From: JANYCO01 sp035535995
GTDB lineage: Bacteria; Bacteroidota; Bacteroidia; Cytophagales; Cytophagaceae
Assembly: GCA_035535995.1 (NCBI GenBank)
Contig: DATLOZ010000022.1
Location: 372,001-436,000, forward strand
Length of the DNA stretch: 64,000 bases
Reading direction: 5' to 3'
The translations under genes were made by a program, and so were the position numbers. Under the pieces are notes generated by a model, which saw nothing but the letters and a program-made list of their open reading frames with translations, did no database searches and was not told the DNA's origin. This document shows, one piece after another, positions 27,291 through 36,413 of the stretch (positions within the stretch are counted from its first letter, which is position 1; the number at the start of each line of letters is the position of its first letter).

Positions 27291-28250
27291 CTATTTCTTT
27301 TCGTTCTTCTTGGATTCATCCGCTTCATAAGCATTGATTATTCTTTCTACCAACTTATGACGCATTACATCTTTTGAACTTAGCTCTACAAAATCAATCC
27401 CCGGAATATTTTTCAGCAAGCGAAAACATTCAGTCAATCCTGATTGCTGCTTGCCGGGAAGATCTATCTGGGAGCGGTCTCCCGTCACGATCATCTTGGA
27501 GCTAGGGCCCATACGGGTGAGAAACATTTTCATCTGCATGGTAGTAGTGTTCTGGGCTTCGTCGAGCAGGATGAATGCATTGTGTAGCGTTCTACCTCTC
27601 ATGAAAGCCAGCGGTGCTATCTCTATAACTCTGTTTTCGTAATAATATTTTAACTTCTCTGCAGGAATCATATCATCGAGCGCATCGTAGATAGGGCGAA
27701 GATAGGGATCTACTTTTTCCTTCAGGTCTCCCGGCAGGAACCCAAGATTTTCTCCTGCTTCTACGGCAGGGCGGGTGATCACGATCTTTTTTACTTCTTT
27801 GTTCTTGAGTGCGCGTACCGCAAGGGCTACAGAGATATAGGTTTTTCCTGTACCTGCGGGACCTACGGCAAATACGAGGTCATTTTTAAAATGCGCCGCT
27901 ACCAGTTTTTTCTGATTGTCTGTTTTCGGTTTTACGATCAATCCTTTGTCTCCAAAGAGAATGACGTCATCGCTGATGTCTTCCGGCTTGGGCTCCGGCT
28001 CGCGACGAATGATGCTCTTTAGTTTTTCCTGAGAGATATTTCCATACTTTTCAAAATGTACCATCAATGAATCCAGGATCTCTGAGATCTGTTTGATCTC
28101 CGGATCACTACCGATCAGCCTGATCTCGTTTCCCCGGGAAACAATTTTTGTTTTGGGAAAAGCAGTGGCTACTTGTTTGAGATTACTATTTTCGGTACCC
28201 AGCAAATCGACGAGAGAACCGTCGTCCAGCGTGATTATTTTTTCTGCCAA
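27291..28250 (-). CDS. phoH: PhoH family ATPase
   Basis: A 319-residue PhoH-like protein. An N-terminal KH-like region (about 1-75) precedes the P-loop ATPase with GPAGTGKT (130-137) and Walker B in FILLDEAQNTT. Further family marks are TRPAVEAGENLGFLPGDL, APLAFMRGRTL and VTGDRSQIDLPG. PhoH proteins are cytosolic ATPases probably linked to RNA metabolism; the exact substrate is not settled. It is divergent from the SAM hydroxide adenosyltransferase gene. Confidence 0.93.
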   Translation of the reverse strand: MAEKIITLDDGSLVDLLGTENSNLKQVATAFPKTKIVSRGNEIRLIGSDPEIKQISEILDSLMVHFEKYGNISQEKLKSIIRREPEPKPEDISDDVILFGDKGLIVKPKTDNQKKLVAAHFKNDLVFAVGPAGTGKTYISVALAVRALKNKEVKKIVITRPAVEAGENLGFLPGDLKEKVDPYLRPIYDALDDMIPAEKLKYYYENRVIEIAPLAFMRGRTLHNAFILLDEAQNTTTMQMKMFLTRMGPSSKMIVTGDRSQIDLPGKQQSGLTECFRLLKNIPGIDFVELSSKDVMRHKLVERIINAYEADESKKNEKK

Positions 28251-28260
28251 TGCGATATTA

Positions 28261-28311
28261 TTGTTAAATAATTAAATTACTTTCTTTACCTTTGAAATTA
28301 TATCAAATATA
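28261..28311. promoter_or_regulatory. Candidate divergent promoters between phoH and the DUF62 gene
   Basis: On the plus strand TACCTTTG (28287-28294) fits the TAnnTTTG box, with a TTG at 28261-28263 spaced 23 bases away, at the long end for this promoter type. A start near 28301 would give a leader of about 27 bases. On the minus strand TATATTTG (28304-28311) fits the same box for phoH but has no clear -33 element. Both are motif matches only. Confidence 0.4.
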
Positions 28312-28327
28312 ATCAATTTTTGTCTTT

Positions 28328-29104
28328 ATGGCTATCATAACATTTATGTCGGATTTTGGGCATAGAGACCACTATGTGGCCGCTGTAAAGGCAAAAATTC
28401 TCTCCTTCAGTCATAATCTTAAGATCGTAGACATCACCCACCAGATCGAGCCTTTCAACATCATGCACGGTGCGTATGTATTGCGTTCTGTGTTTCGCGA
28501 TTTTCCCAAAGGCACAGTGCACCTGATCAGCGTAAACAACCCTACAGGAAAAAATGACCGACTGTTGGCGATGAAACAGGAAGACCATTTTTTTGTTGGC
28601 AGCGACAATGGAATTTTTTCCTTGCTGAGCGATAAGATATCTGTGATCGTAGAATTGAAAAAAGATATTACCAATAATAACTTCCATCCTACCTTTCCCG
28701 AAAAGACTACGCTGGCAGCTGCAGCGGCGGCCCTGGCCAACGAGGTAGCGATCTACAATCTGGGTCCTCAAGTAACGGAGATCAAGACCATGCTCAACCG
28801 CCAGCTTCGCACAAGCAAAGACCAGATACTAGGTTGTGTGATCCACGTAGACAACTATGGCAATTTGGTAACAAATATTTCCAAAGAAATTTTCTACCAG
28901 ATCTGTGACAACCGTCCTTTCGTGATCAACTTCTCCCGCGACCAGTTGGATACTATTGTTGAAACCTACCACGACGTAGAGAACGGCGACAGCATGGCGA
29001 TCTTCAACAGCAACGGACTGCTTGAGATCTGCATGCGACAAGGCAAAGCATCTCAGCTACTCGGGATGGATTTTGAGAGCCCGGTGAATATTTCGTTTTC
29101 ATAA
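28328..29104 (+). CDS. SAM hydroxide adenosyltransferase (DUF62, chlorinase/fluorinase superfamily)
   Basis: A 258-residue protein of the DUF62 superfamily. The N-terminal domain begins ITFMSDFGHRDHYVAAVKAKI and continues with VDITHQIEPFNI and GAYVLRSVFRDFPKGTVHLISVNNP (by its ends: GAYVLRS and TVHLISVNNP). The C-terminal domain includes VIHVDNYGNLVTNI. Characterised non-halogenating members hydrolyse S-adenosylmethionine to adenosine and methionine using hydroxide. The D-H-x-H side-chain set expected for hydrolases could not be mapped without alignment. It is a single gene with its own candidate promoter. Confidence 0.88.
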   Translation: MAIITFMSDFGHRDHYVAAVKAKILSFSHNLKIVDITHQIEPFNIMHGAYVLRSVFRDFPKGTVHLISVNNPTGKNDRLLAMKQEDHFFVGSDNGIFSLLSDKISVIVELKKDITNNNFHPTFPEKTTLAAAAAALANEVAIYNLGPQVTEIKTMLNRQLRTSKDQILGCVIHVDNYGNLVTNISKEIFYQICDNRPFVINFSRDQLDTIVETYHDVENGDSMAIFNSNGLLEICMRQGKASQLLGMDFESPVNISFS

Positions 29105-29313
29105 TTTCTCACTACTGTTGCTATTGCTCTTTCTTACCGAATGCAGGACAGCAAGAGTAACAAGATTTAAACTCCTACTAAACAACATTTTACAAGTCCA
29201 ATTCACACCCTTCAAATTTAGATTTTTTTATTATCCAATCTTTTTTAACTTCGCACTCCGCCCGTGATCTATAAGGGCTGAATAGTATCGTTCAATTTAA
29301 AAAAGATATAAAA

Positions 29314-30252
29314 ATGAAAGTAACAGTAGTAGGTGCAGGGAACGTAGGAGCCACATGTGCAGACGTTCTAGCATACAGAGAGATCGTAAAAGAAGTAGTT
29401 CTAATCGACATCAAAGAAGGATTTGCAGAAGGTAAGGCTCTTGACATCTGGCAAAAAGCTCCTATCAATGTGTACGACACCAAAACTACTGGCGCTACCA
29501 ACGACTACTCTAAGACTGCAAACTCTGATGTAGTAGTGATCACTTCAGGTCTTCCAAGAAAACCAGGTATGACCAGAGACGATCTTATTTCTACCAACGC
29601 TGGCATCGTTCAGTCTGTTACTGAAAACGTAGTAAAATATTCTCCAAACGCAATCCTGATCGTAGTGTCAAACCCGCTTGACGTGATGACTTACTGCGCT
29701 CACCTTACCTCTAAACTGCCAAGACAAAAAGTAATCGGTATGGCTGGTATCCTTGATACGGCACGTTACAGGGCTTTCCTGGCAGATGAGATCGGATGCT
29801 CTCCAAAAGAAATTCAGGCAATGCTTCTTGGTGGCCACGGCGATACCATGGTGCCACTTCCTAGATATACTACCGTAGGTGGTATTCCGGTAACTGAATT
29901 AGTTGCAAAAGATAAACTGGACGCGATCATTGAAAGAACTAAAGTTGGTGGCGGCGAGCTTGTGAAACTGATGGGTACTTCTGCATGGTATGCTCCGGGA
30001 GCTGCAGCTGCTCAGATGGTGGAAGCAATCGTGAAAGACCAGAGAAGAATCGTTCCTGTTTGCGTGAAACTTGATGGAGAATACGGTATCAAAGATTGCT
30101 ACCTTGGCGTACCAGCGGTACTTGGCAAAAATGGTATCGAGAAGATCATCGAACTAAAGCTAAACGCAGAAGAAATGGAACTCATGAAAACTTCACAAAA
30201 ACACGTGAAAGAAGTAATGGACGTGCTAGATGCTCAGATGGCAAAAGCTTAA
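29314..30252 (+). CDS. mdh: Malate dehydrogenase (LDH-like type)
   Basis: A 312-residue NAD-dependent enzyme that interconverts malate and oxaloacetate in the citric acid cycle. It has the Rossmann motif GAGNVG (7-12), the NAD-selective Asp32 in LIDIKEG, Arg82 and Arg88 in GLPRKPGMTRDD (malate-type substrate Arg), NPLDVMTY, GMAGILDTARYR and the catalytic His in LGGHGDTMVPL. The spacer upstream (29105-29313) is AT-rich and holds no supported gene. A strong terminator follows. Confidence 0.96.
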   Translation: MKVTVVGAGNVGATCADVLAYREIVKEVVLIDIKEGFAEGKALDIWQKAPINVYDTKTTGATNDYSKTANSDVVVITSGLPRKPGMTRDDLISTNAGIVQSVTENVVKYSPNAILIVVSNPLDVMTYCAHLTSKLPRQKVIGMAGILDTARYRAFLADEIGCSPKEIQAMLLGGHGDTMVPLPRYTTVGGIPVTELVAKDKLDAIIERTKVGGGELVKLMGTSAWYAPGAAAAQMVEAIVKDQRRIVPVCVKLDGEYGIKDCYLGVPAVLGKNGIEKIIELKLNAEEMELMKTSQKHVKEVMDVLDAQMAKA

Positions 30253-30257
30253 TTTGG

Positions 30258-30410
30258 AATTATGAGTTATAAATGTTGAATTATGAATTAATTCACAGCT
30301 CTAAAAAGAAAGCCCCGATTTTTAAATCGGGGCTTTCTTTATTTTATCACTACTAGTAGTACAAGTATCAGCAACAGTAACTCATAATTCAACATTCATA
30401 ACTCATAATT
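30258..30410. repeat. Large inverted repeat bracketing the mdh terminator (palindrome family 1)
   Basis: A 32-base arm at 30258-30289 (containing TATAAATGTTGAATTATG) is the reverse complement of 30379-30410 with two mismatches. The intrinsic terminator lies between the arms, making nested palindromes. The right arm overlaps the last codons of the convergent methyltransferase gene. The same arm sequence recurs at 33588-33737, 62434-62506 and, as a half copy, near 31963-31981. Confidence 0.8.
30305..30340. terminator. Bidirectional intrinsic terminator after mdh
   Basis: A perfect 17-base-pair stem: 30305-30321 (AAAGAAAGCCCCGATTT) pairs with 30324-30340, leaving a minimal loop. The A/T-rich base of the stem gives U-tracts both ways, serving mdh (+) and the methyltransferase (-). 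Confidence 0.93.
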
Positions 30411-31044
30411 TCTCCAACATATAAACCGTTCTCTTCTTCTCCGTAGTGGTTTCATATTCCAGCTTTACCAGGCGGCTGAAGCCGATAACGCTTCGAACAT
30501 TTTCCATATCCTGGTCATTGGGAATATACGCGTGAATATCGCCGTATTCAGTAGTAAGAACAAGATGCTGTGTATCCAAATGGTTGGCGATGGTCTGTAC
30601 CCCTAAACGCGGCACATCGATGAATAAGCGACCTTTGGGATTCAGTGCATCATATATCCTTCTGCAACCATCCAACTGCTCTGCGGCCGAAAAATCGATG
30701 ATGCCCGACCACATCCACAACGCCACATCGTATTTTTCTTTCAACTCCAGCTTTTTAATATCGGCGTCCAGGATCTCTACCTTCTCTGAAAATTTTTCTT
30801 TTAAATAATTCAACAAGGATGTGCTGTATTCTACAGCCGTGAGTTTTCCTTTATGTCCTTTGTCAATAAAATAATTCAAGCACCTTCCAAAGCCCGCTCC
30901 CAGCTCCAGTATTGAATCGTCCGGGGAAATGTAGGGAGCGATCATTTCCATATCTTTGTATGAACTGAACCCTCCTTTTACCGACAGTTCCATGAAAGGA
31001 TCAAGGCCTATATTGTTATAAAAAAGAAGATTTTTATCGTTCAT
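30403..31044 (-). CDS. Class I SAM-dependent methyltransferase
   Basis: A 213-residue cytosolic methyltransferase. Motif I is ILELGAGFGRCLNYF near residue 46, followed by TAVEYSTSLL (motif II acidic residue) and EILDADIKKLELKEKYDVALWMW (by its ends: ILDADIKKL and DVALWMW). The substrate cannot be read from the sequence. It is convergent with mdh and divergent from the DUF4230 gene. Confidence 0.85.
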   Translation of the reverse strand: MNDKNLLFYNNIGLDPFMELSVKGGFSSYKDMEMIAPYISPDDSILELGAGFGRCLNYFIDKGHKGKLTAVEYSTSLLNYLKEKFSEKVEILDADIKKLELKEKYDVALWMWSGIIDFSAAEQLDGCRRIYDALNPKGRLFIDVPRLGVQTIANHLDTQHLVLTTEYGDIHAYIPNDQDMENVRSVIGFSRLVKLEYETTTEKKRTVYMLEKL

Positions 31045-31125
31045 GAGATTCTATACGGCAATCCGGTATTAAAAGATTAATATTTTTCATTAAATTTAGT
31101 AATATCAATTTTAACTTTTTACTAT

Positions 31126-31704
31126 ATGAGCAAAATTCGTACAGCATTGGTCTTGCTTTCTCTCCTCACTATTCCTCTTTGTCTATATTTACTTTACCAC
31201 CAATTTAGTAACCCATTTAAAATAGAAGAAGACAAATCTGTGATCACCAACAACATGATTGTAGAAAAAATAGAATCCATTGGCAAACTGGAGCTTTGTA
31301 AATATTATATCAAAGATGTATTAGAACACAAAGAAATAAAAGACTGGTGGCCAGACTCCAGGGTAGTGCTAATCGTAAGCGGCGAAGTGACAGGCTGTAT
31401 CGATCTAAAAAAAATAGACAGCACAGCCATTGAGATCGAAGAGACAAAAATCAGGATCCGCCTTCCCGAGCCTGAGATCTGTTACATCAAGATCAATCAC
31501 CAGGAATCAAAAGTGTACGATATAGAAAATGAATTTTTTGAGAAAGGAAAACTGATCGACAAAGCCTACGCCCTGGCCGAAAAAAATATCCGCGACGGAG
31601 CCTTGAAGATGAAAATACTTGAGCAAACCAAGGCTAATGCACAGACTACACTGAAACCGCTTTTGGAAGGCTTTTCTGGGAAGACGGTAGAATTGTATTA
31701 CTAA
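31126..31704 (+). CDS. DUF4230 family membrane-anchored protein
   Basis: A 192-residue protein with one N-terminal membrane segment (about 6-25) and an extracytoplasmic domain. NMIVEKIESIGKLELCKYYIKDV and VVLIVSGEVTGCIDLKKI (by ends: NMIVEKIESIGKLEL, GEVTGCIDL) fit the DUF4230 pattern, as do the C-terminal AEKNIRDGALKM and QTKANAQTTLKPLL helices. Function is unknown for the family. It is followed by a REP-like palindromic element rather than a simple terminator. Confidence 0.8.
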   Translation: MSKIRTALVLLSLLTIPLCLYLLYHQFSNPFKIEEDKSVITNNMIVEKIESIGKLELCKYYIKDVLEHKEIKDWWPDSRVVLIVSGEVTGCIDLKKIDSTAIEIEETKIRIRLPEPEICYIKINHQESKVYDIENEFFEKGKLIDKAYALAEKNIRDGALKMKILEQTKANAQTTLKPLLEGFSGKTVELYY

Positions 31705-31738
31705 TATAATAAAGTGGGATGTGAATGTGAGAATTCAC

Positions 31739-31888
31739 CGTCAATGCGAGGAAAGAGGCCGTAAGGCCGATTGACGAAGCAATCTGTTAGCTTCGCAGCC
31801 TGAGTCCGTTTATAAACGTTGCACTCCCTCACTATTGACAGATTGCTTCGTCGCATGGCGCTGGAGCGCCACACTCCTCGCAATGACG
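31739..31888. repeat. REP/BIME-like palindromic element, copy 1 (palindrome family 2)
   Basis: Outer arms are 31739-31752 and 31875-31888 (TCCTCGCAATGACG, one mismatch). Inner arms are GACGAAGCAATCTG near 31773-31786 and CAGATTGCTTCGTC at 31839-31852. Small GC-rich hairpins sit between them: GGCC-gtaa-GGCC at 31757-31768 and TGGCGC-tgga-GCGCCA at 31856-31871. The second copy lies at 54599-54755. The element fills the spacer between the DUF4230 gene and the next gene. Confidence 0.85.
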
Positions 31889-32026
31889 ATAAACGCTAAG
31901 CAATCCATTCATGTTGTTTGTATTTCTTTTCTACTGAAGCAATACTACCATACAAATCATTTCATTCATAACTCATGATTTCTGGATTATTTTTTTATTT
32001 TTACAAGACCAAACAACCTATCCGAC

Positions 32027-33589
32027 ATGAAAAAACTATACTCGTTACTAGTATTTCTCTTTCTTTCTGTTCCCCTCTTTGCACAATCGCTCGTTACTTC
32101 ACAGGAATTTAGCCTTGGCAGTCCTTTCAATGAGCCGGACGGAAGAAATGATATCGTGAAGATCAACGCTACCGATATTATTACTCTTGCAAAAGTAAAA
32201 GGCAATGTTTCCGGCAAATCTGATTTTGTGCTGGAACGTTATGGAGAAGATCTGAAGCCGGTTTGGAAAATGCCTCTACAGGTAGAAGTATACGAAGATT
32301 ATAAAGATCTTTTTTTTAATGGAAAAGACGCGGTGTTGCTTTCTGTAATTCACAATGAAAAAGAAAAGAAAACAAAACTCGAAGCATACGGATTCGACAT
32401 CAACACCGGAACCAAGCTCTGGACTAAAGAACTGGAAGCTTACCAGGTAGGCGATTGGGATAACCATCCGCACAAAGGAAAAGTAAAAGAATCTTTCGTA
32501 GATGTGATCTGCGAACATGTGAACAGCAATTTTGTAACGCCCATCGAATACAAACACAATATCAATTTTTCTCCCAATGGCGAGCGTTTTGTTTCTTATG
32601 TATTTAATTACGGAGAAAAGAATCTTACCGCTACCGTTTGCGTGTACGACAAGACTTGTAATTTGGTAGTAAAAGGAAAAGTATCCATCGACGACAACTA
32701 TGTCAACCACGGGATCTTCGTGAATAACGAAGGAAAAGTATTTATCATCAATGCCAACTATTCCGGAAAACTAAACCTGATCCGCTACGACCTTACTACC
32801 AAAGAATTTGATGTATTGGAACTTCCTGGCTCCAACTTCATGAAAGATGATTTCCAAATTTTCTTTGCCAGCGACGAAAATGTATACGTAGCTTGCACCG
32901 AACAACTCAATGGTGTAATGATGGGCGTGATGTACACTCAATTTGATTTCAAAACCAAAGCCGTGATCAATTCCGTATTTGAGTCGATCAACGGAAATAC
33001 CGGTACGAAGATCCTGGAAATGCGCAAAAGCAATAAACTGATGAAAGGCGAAGAAGACTGGAAGGATTACGACATCACTAATTTTATCGTAGAAAAAAAT
33101 GAAGATGTAACGATCATTCTTGAAAAACACACTCTCTACGCCGACGGCTATCCGCATATAGAGCGCGGTGTATTTGATGCCAGTCACAAAGTGGAGATCA
33201 ATGGACATGTGCAGGCGGAGGGTATAATCATTTTCAACTTCGGCAAAAATGGCAATCTTGATTGGCTGCAATACATTCCGAAAAACCAGGTCTACGCCGC
33301 CAGCGACGGGCTCAACACAGTTTCTTTTGTGATTGACCCGAACTACAAAAATCAGTACCGTATCATGTATGCCTCTTCCGAAAACCTGGATAGTTTCATC
33401 AACAGCATCAACCTTATAGCTTTTGATAAATCTTCTGGTAAAAAAGTGTTGGATACAAAACTTCCAAATAACGATAAGATCCTATTCGTAAGAGAATATA
33501 CCGTCTGGAATGAAGACGGGTCTTTTATCATTGTAGGGAAAAAAGGACTACTTGGTAAATCTTCGTCTATACTGAAATACAAACTTTAG
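32027..33589 (+). CDS. Secreted hypothetical protein, beta-propeller-like
   Basis: A 520-residue protein with a clear signal peptide (MKKLYSLLVFLFLSVPLFAQ). The mature part is rich in beta strands with recurrent short blocks such as FVLERYGEDLKPVW, GFDINTGTKLWTKEL, VCVYDKTCNLVVKG and LIRYDLTTKEFDVLEL. These resemble blades of a propeller reading value-and-label strands. I do not recognise a named family, lipobox or sorting domain. It probably resides in the periplasm or at the surface. It ends at a terminator bracketed by family 1 palindrome arms. Confidence 0.8.
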   Translation: MKKLYSLLVFLFLSVPLFAQSLVTSQEFSLGSPFNEPDGRNDIVKINATDIITLAKVKGNVSGKSDFVLERYGEDLKPVWKMPLQVEVYEDYKDLFFNGKDAVLLSVIHNEKEKKTKLEAYGFDINTGTKLWTKELEAYQVGDWDNHPHKGKVKESFVDVICEHVNSNFVTPIEYKHNINFSPNGERFVSYVFNYGEKNLTATVCVYDKTCNLVVKGKVSIDDNYVNHGIFVNNEGKVFIINANYSGKLNLIRYDLTTKEFDVLELPGSNFMKDDFQIFFASDENVYVACTEQLNGVMMGVMYTQFDFKTKAVINSVFESINGNTGTKILEMRKSNKLMKGEEDWKDYDITNFIVEKNEDVTIILEKHTLYADGYPHIERGVFDASHKVEINGHVQAEGIIIFNFGKNGNLDWLQYIPKNQVYAASDGLNTVSFVIDPNYKNQYRIMYASSENLDSFINSINLIAFDKSSGKKVLDTKLPNNDKILFVREYTVWNEDGSFIIVGKKGLLGKSSSILKYKL

Positions 33590-33737
33590 TTATAAGTTAT
33601 GAGTTATGAATGTTGAATTATGAGTTAATTTAATCATAGAAATAAAAGAGCCCGGATTAAATTCGGGCTCTTTTATTTTCTTTACTATGATAAATTAATT
33701 ATTCATAATTAACATTCATAACTCATAACTTATAACT
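33588..33737. repeat. Large inverted repeat bracketing a terminator (palindrome family 1)
   Basis: The arm at 33588-33630 begins inside the upstream stop codon. The arm at 33693-33737 is its reverse complement; the first 27 bases match exactly and the rest carries small differences. A terminator hairpin lies between. The layout repeats that found after mdh and again lies between convergent genes. Confidence 0.8.
33641..33677. terminator. Bidirectional intrinsic terminator
   Basis: AATAAAAGAGCCCG (33641-33654) pairs perfectly with 33664-33677 around a 9-base AT-rich loop. A/T-rich stem ends provide U-tracts on both strands, serving the secreted protein gene (+) and the M23 peptidase gene (-). 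Confidence 0.9.
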
Positions 33738-33741
33738 CCAA

Positions 33742-34779
33742 CTACCGTATCCGCAGCTTCCGCCCCACACGCAAGACCGTGCGCGTAGAGATACGATTAA
33801 GTTTACAAAGTTGAGAAACGCTCACTCTGTATTTTCTGCTGATGCTTCCCAAGGTTTCGCCGCTTCTAACCGAGTGATAGTATACTTTTCTAGCCTCTTT
33901 CAGATACTGGAAGTGAGACGGCACCAGTTGAAATTTTCTTGCGATCAAGGTATTGTTAGGAAAATCCCAAATAGACTCAGCGTTGAAAGCATTTCCTTCG
34001 TAGCGTACTTCAAAGTGGAGGTGAGGGCCTGTGCTTCGTCCGGTAGAACCTCCCTTGCCGATCACCTCTCCTGCTTTTACTAATTGACCTACGGCAACGT
34101 TGGCAGCAGAAAGGTGTCCGTACAATGTTTCTAATCCATTGTAATGACGGATCACTACGTAGCGGCCGTAGCCCCGCGCATCGTATTGTACAATGCGGAT
34201 AATGCCATCAAAAACAGATTTTACAGGCTCTCCTATTTCAAGGTCAAGATCGGTTCCGTAATGCCAGCGATATTTGCGCATGCCGAAACGGGAATTCATT
34301 TTATTAAAGGCAAGAGGCATCGACCAGCGATAGCCGGCGGTAGAGTCGTATAGAATAAAAGTAGTGGTGTCTTTGTAATCTGCCCCGTCGATCTTATATG
34401 GATTGATAGTATGAGAATCCCAAATAGCGTAGTACTGAGCGATGGTTACCCAAACAGAATCCATGTTTACCTGTTCGTCTACTTCTACTACACTCAGCTC
34501 GCCTTCGGCATCTTCGAAGAAGGCAGTATCTTCTTCGTCTTCCAGCATATTAGGTTCTTTCACGGGCACAGACTGATAATTTTCAGAAGTGCCCGAGGAA
34601 TCTTTAAACTCGTCTTCAAACATCACATCTTCCGGATTCGGCGATGTGTATTCAATTGCAGGAGCCTTTATATTAAAAAAGTCTTTATTGTTTTTATTAT
34701 TGGCAGGAGGCTGCGCCTGCGTGGTACCAATGTAAAAGAACGTGATAAAAACTATTATAAATCTTACTATACGAATCAT
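33742..34779 (-). CDS. Secreted M23 peptidase with C-terminal LysM domain
   Basis: A 345-residue peptidoglycan hydrolase. It has a signal peptide (to about residue 22), an acidic low-complexity linker (about 30-110), then the M23/LytM domain with FGMRKYRWHYGTDLDLEIG (His-x3-Asp zinc site), GHLSAANVAVGQLVKAGEVIG (by ends: GHLSAANVAVG, GEVIGKGGSTG) and GPHLHFEVRY (HxH). The C-terminal 45 residues are a LysM module (HSVRSGETLGSISRKYRVS). It cuts peptide cross-links in the wall or regulates such cuts. It lies 12 bases after trxB. Confidence 0.93.
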   Translation of the reverse strand: MIRIVRFIIVFITFFYIGTTQAQPPANNKNNKDFFNIKAPAIEYTSPNPEDVMFEDEFKDSSGTSENYQSVPVKEPNMLEDEEDTAFFEDAEGELSVVEVDEQVNMDSVWVTIAQYYAIWDSHTINPYKIDGADYKDTTTFILYDSTAGYRWSMPLAFNKMNSRFGMRKYRWHYGTDLDLEIGEPVKSVFDGIIRIVQYDARGYGRYVVIRHYNGLETLYGHLSAANVAVGQLVKAGEVIGKGGSTGRSTGPHLHFEVRYEGNAFNAESIWDFPNNTLIARKFQLVPSHFQYLKEARKVYYHSVRSGETLGSISRKYRVSVSQLCKLNRISTRTVLRVGRKLRIR

Positions 34780-34791
34780 TATTCTATTTTT

Positions 34792-35739
34792 TTACACAGC
34801 TACTTCTTTTGCAGCCAGGTATCGCTCCGCATCCAACGCCGCCATACAGCCTGAGCCGGCTGCGGTGATCGCTTGTCTGTAGATCGTGTCCTGTACATCA
34901 CCGCAAGCGAAGACGCCTTCAATGTTTGTTCTGGTGCTACCCGGAGAAGTATTGATGTACCCTGCATTGTCCATATCAAGCCAGTCAATAAATACTCCCG
35001 AGTTTGGCTCATGGCCGATCGCTACGAAAAATCCTTTTACTTCTATTTGAGATAACTCTCCTGTAGCGGTATTTTTTAATCTTACTCCTACCACCTGGTC
35101 GTCGCCCAGGATCTCGTCGGTAACAGAGTTCCAAAGGATCTCGATGTTAGGAATATTTCTCACTCTGTTTTGCATGATCTGAGAAGCTTTCATTTCATCT
35201 CTTCTTACGATCATATAAACTTTTTTACAGATCTTAGCTAAATAAGCAGCCTCTTCACAAGCCGTATCTCCAGCGCCTACTACAGCTACTTCCATTCCTT
35301 TATAGAAAAATCCGTCGCACACTGCGCAAGCAGTAACACCGCCGCCGTTTGTTTTAAATTTATCTTCAGAAGGAATGCCCAACCATTTGGCAGAAGCGCC
35401 TGTAGCAATGATCACAGCATCGGCATGAATTTCTTTTCCATCGTCTGCCCAGGCTTTGTGGACAGGGCCTGTCAAATCTACTTTATCAATCAAGCCATAA
35501 CGAATGTCTGTACCAAAGCGCAAGGCCTGGTTTCTGAAGTCTTCCATCATAAGAGGACCGTTCACGCCTTTTGGATATCCCGGATAATTTTCCACATCGT
35601 TGGTGATCATCAATTGACCGCCTGGTTGTGAACCGGCATACATAAGAGGTTTCATACCCGCACGAGCAGCATAAATAGCAGCAGTATAACCAGCAGGACC
35701 CGAACCAATAATTAGGCAATGAACTTTTTCTACAGACAT
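34792..35739 (-). CDS. trxB: Thioredoxin reductase
   Basis: FAD/NADPH-dependent thioredoxin reductase. Motifs are IIGSGPAGYTAAIYAARAG (FAD), the redox pair CAVC in GGGVTACAVCDG, the NADPH site VVGAGDTACEEA with RRDEMKASQIM, and the C-terminal FACGDVQDTIYRQAITAAGSG (by ends: FACGDVQDTIYRQ, AITAAGSG). I start it at the ATG at 35737-35739 (MSVEKVHCLIIG, 315 residues); an in-frame upstream start at 35787 would add 16 atypical residues. Likely cotranscribed with the M23 peptidase gene. Confidence 0.95.
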   Translation of the reverse strand: MSVEKVHCLIIGSGPAGYTAAIYAARAGMKPLMYAGSQPGGQLMITNDVENYPGYPKGVNGPLMMEDFRNQALRFGTDIRYGLIDKVDLTGPVHKAWADDGKEIHADAVIIATGASAKWLGIPSEDKFKTNGGGVTACAVCDGFFYKGMEVAVVGAGDTACEEAAYLAKICKKVYMIVRRDEMKASQIMQNRVRNIPNIEILWNSVTDEILGDDQVVGVRLKNTATGELSQIEVKGFFVAIGHEPNSGVFIDWLDMDNAGYINTSPGSTRTNIEGVFACGDVQDTIYRQAITAAGSGCMAALDAERYLAAKEVAV

Positions 35740-35850
35740 AACAGGTATTTTTTTAATTTTGCAACACGAATTTCGTAAAAATATCAATAGTATTCAAACT
35801 AAAATAGTTCCAAAAAGCCTGATCCAGGCCTTGATTCTTTAACAACAAGT

Positions 35851-36399
35851 ATGAATATCAATCAATTGAATAAGTTACCCACGTTTGTATTGGCGCTATT
35901 GATAGTGATCCTGAACGGATTTGTCTCTCTTGCATTCTCCCAGCAAAATGATATTACGGTTATTGACTCTACCGTACAGGTACAAACGATTACCAAAAAA
36001 GAAGTAAATCCCGATAGCCTGTTGCAATTTGCCAAAAGGTACCTGGGTACTCCCTACCGCTTGTCAGGCAAGACCAGTAAAGGATTTGACTGCTCCGGGT
36101 TTGTACATTATGTATACAAAAGATTTGATGTAAAAGTCCCCTACTCCTGCCCCGCCATATCCTCTGCCTGTCCTGTGAAGGTAACTAAAACAGAACTTCA
36201 AAAAGGAGATCTTTTATTCTTTAAAGGCTCTAATATAAAAAGCAAAGCGATTGGCCATATAGCTATTGTATATGCTGTAGAAGATGGGAAGATCCGGATG
36301 ATCCACTCCTGCAGGCGTGGCGTGATCCTTGAGACCTTGAATGAATCAAAGTATTATAAAGCCAGGTATTTGTTTGCTAAGAGGATTCTCTGTGATTAA
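35851..36399 (+). CDS. NlpC/P60 family secreted hydrolase
   Basis: A 182-residue protein with an N-terminal signal or anchor (about 10-30). The catalytic domain has the Cys nucleophile in KGFDCSGFVHYVYKRF, LQKGDLLFFKG and the catalytic His in IGHIAIVYAVEDGKIRMIHSCR (by ends: IGHIAIVYA, RMIHSC). Such enzymes cut peptide bonds in peptidoglycan. Divergent from trxB and 14 bases from the convergent CapA-like gene. Confidence 0.9.
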   Translation: MNINQLNKLPTFVLALLIVILNGFVSLAFSQQNDITVIDSTVQVQTITKKEVNPDSLLQFAKRYLGTPYRLSGKTSKGFDCSGFVHYVYKRFDVKVPYSCPAISSACPVKVTKTELQKGDLLFFKGSNIKSKAIGHIAIVYAVEDGKIRMIHSCRRGVILETLNESKYYKARYLFAKRILCD

Positions 36400-36413
36400 T
36401 AAAAATCATCAAA

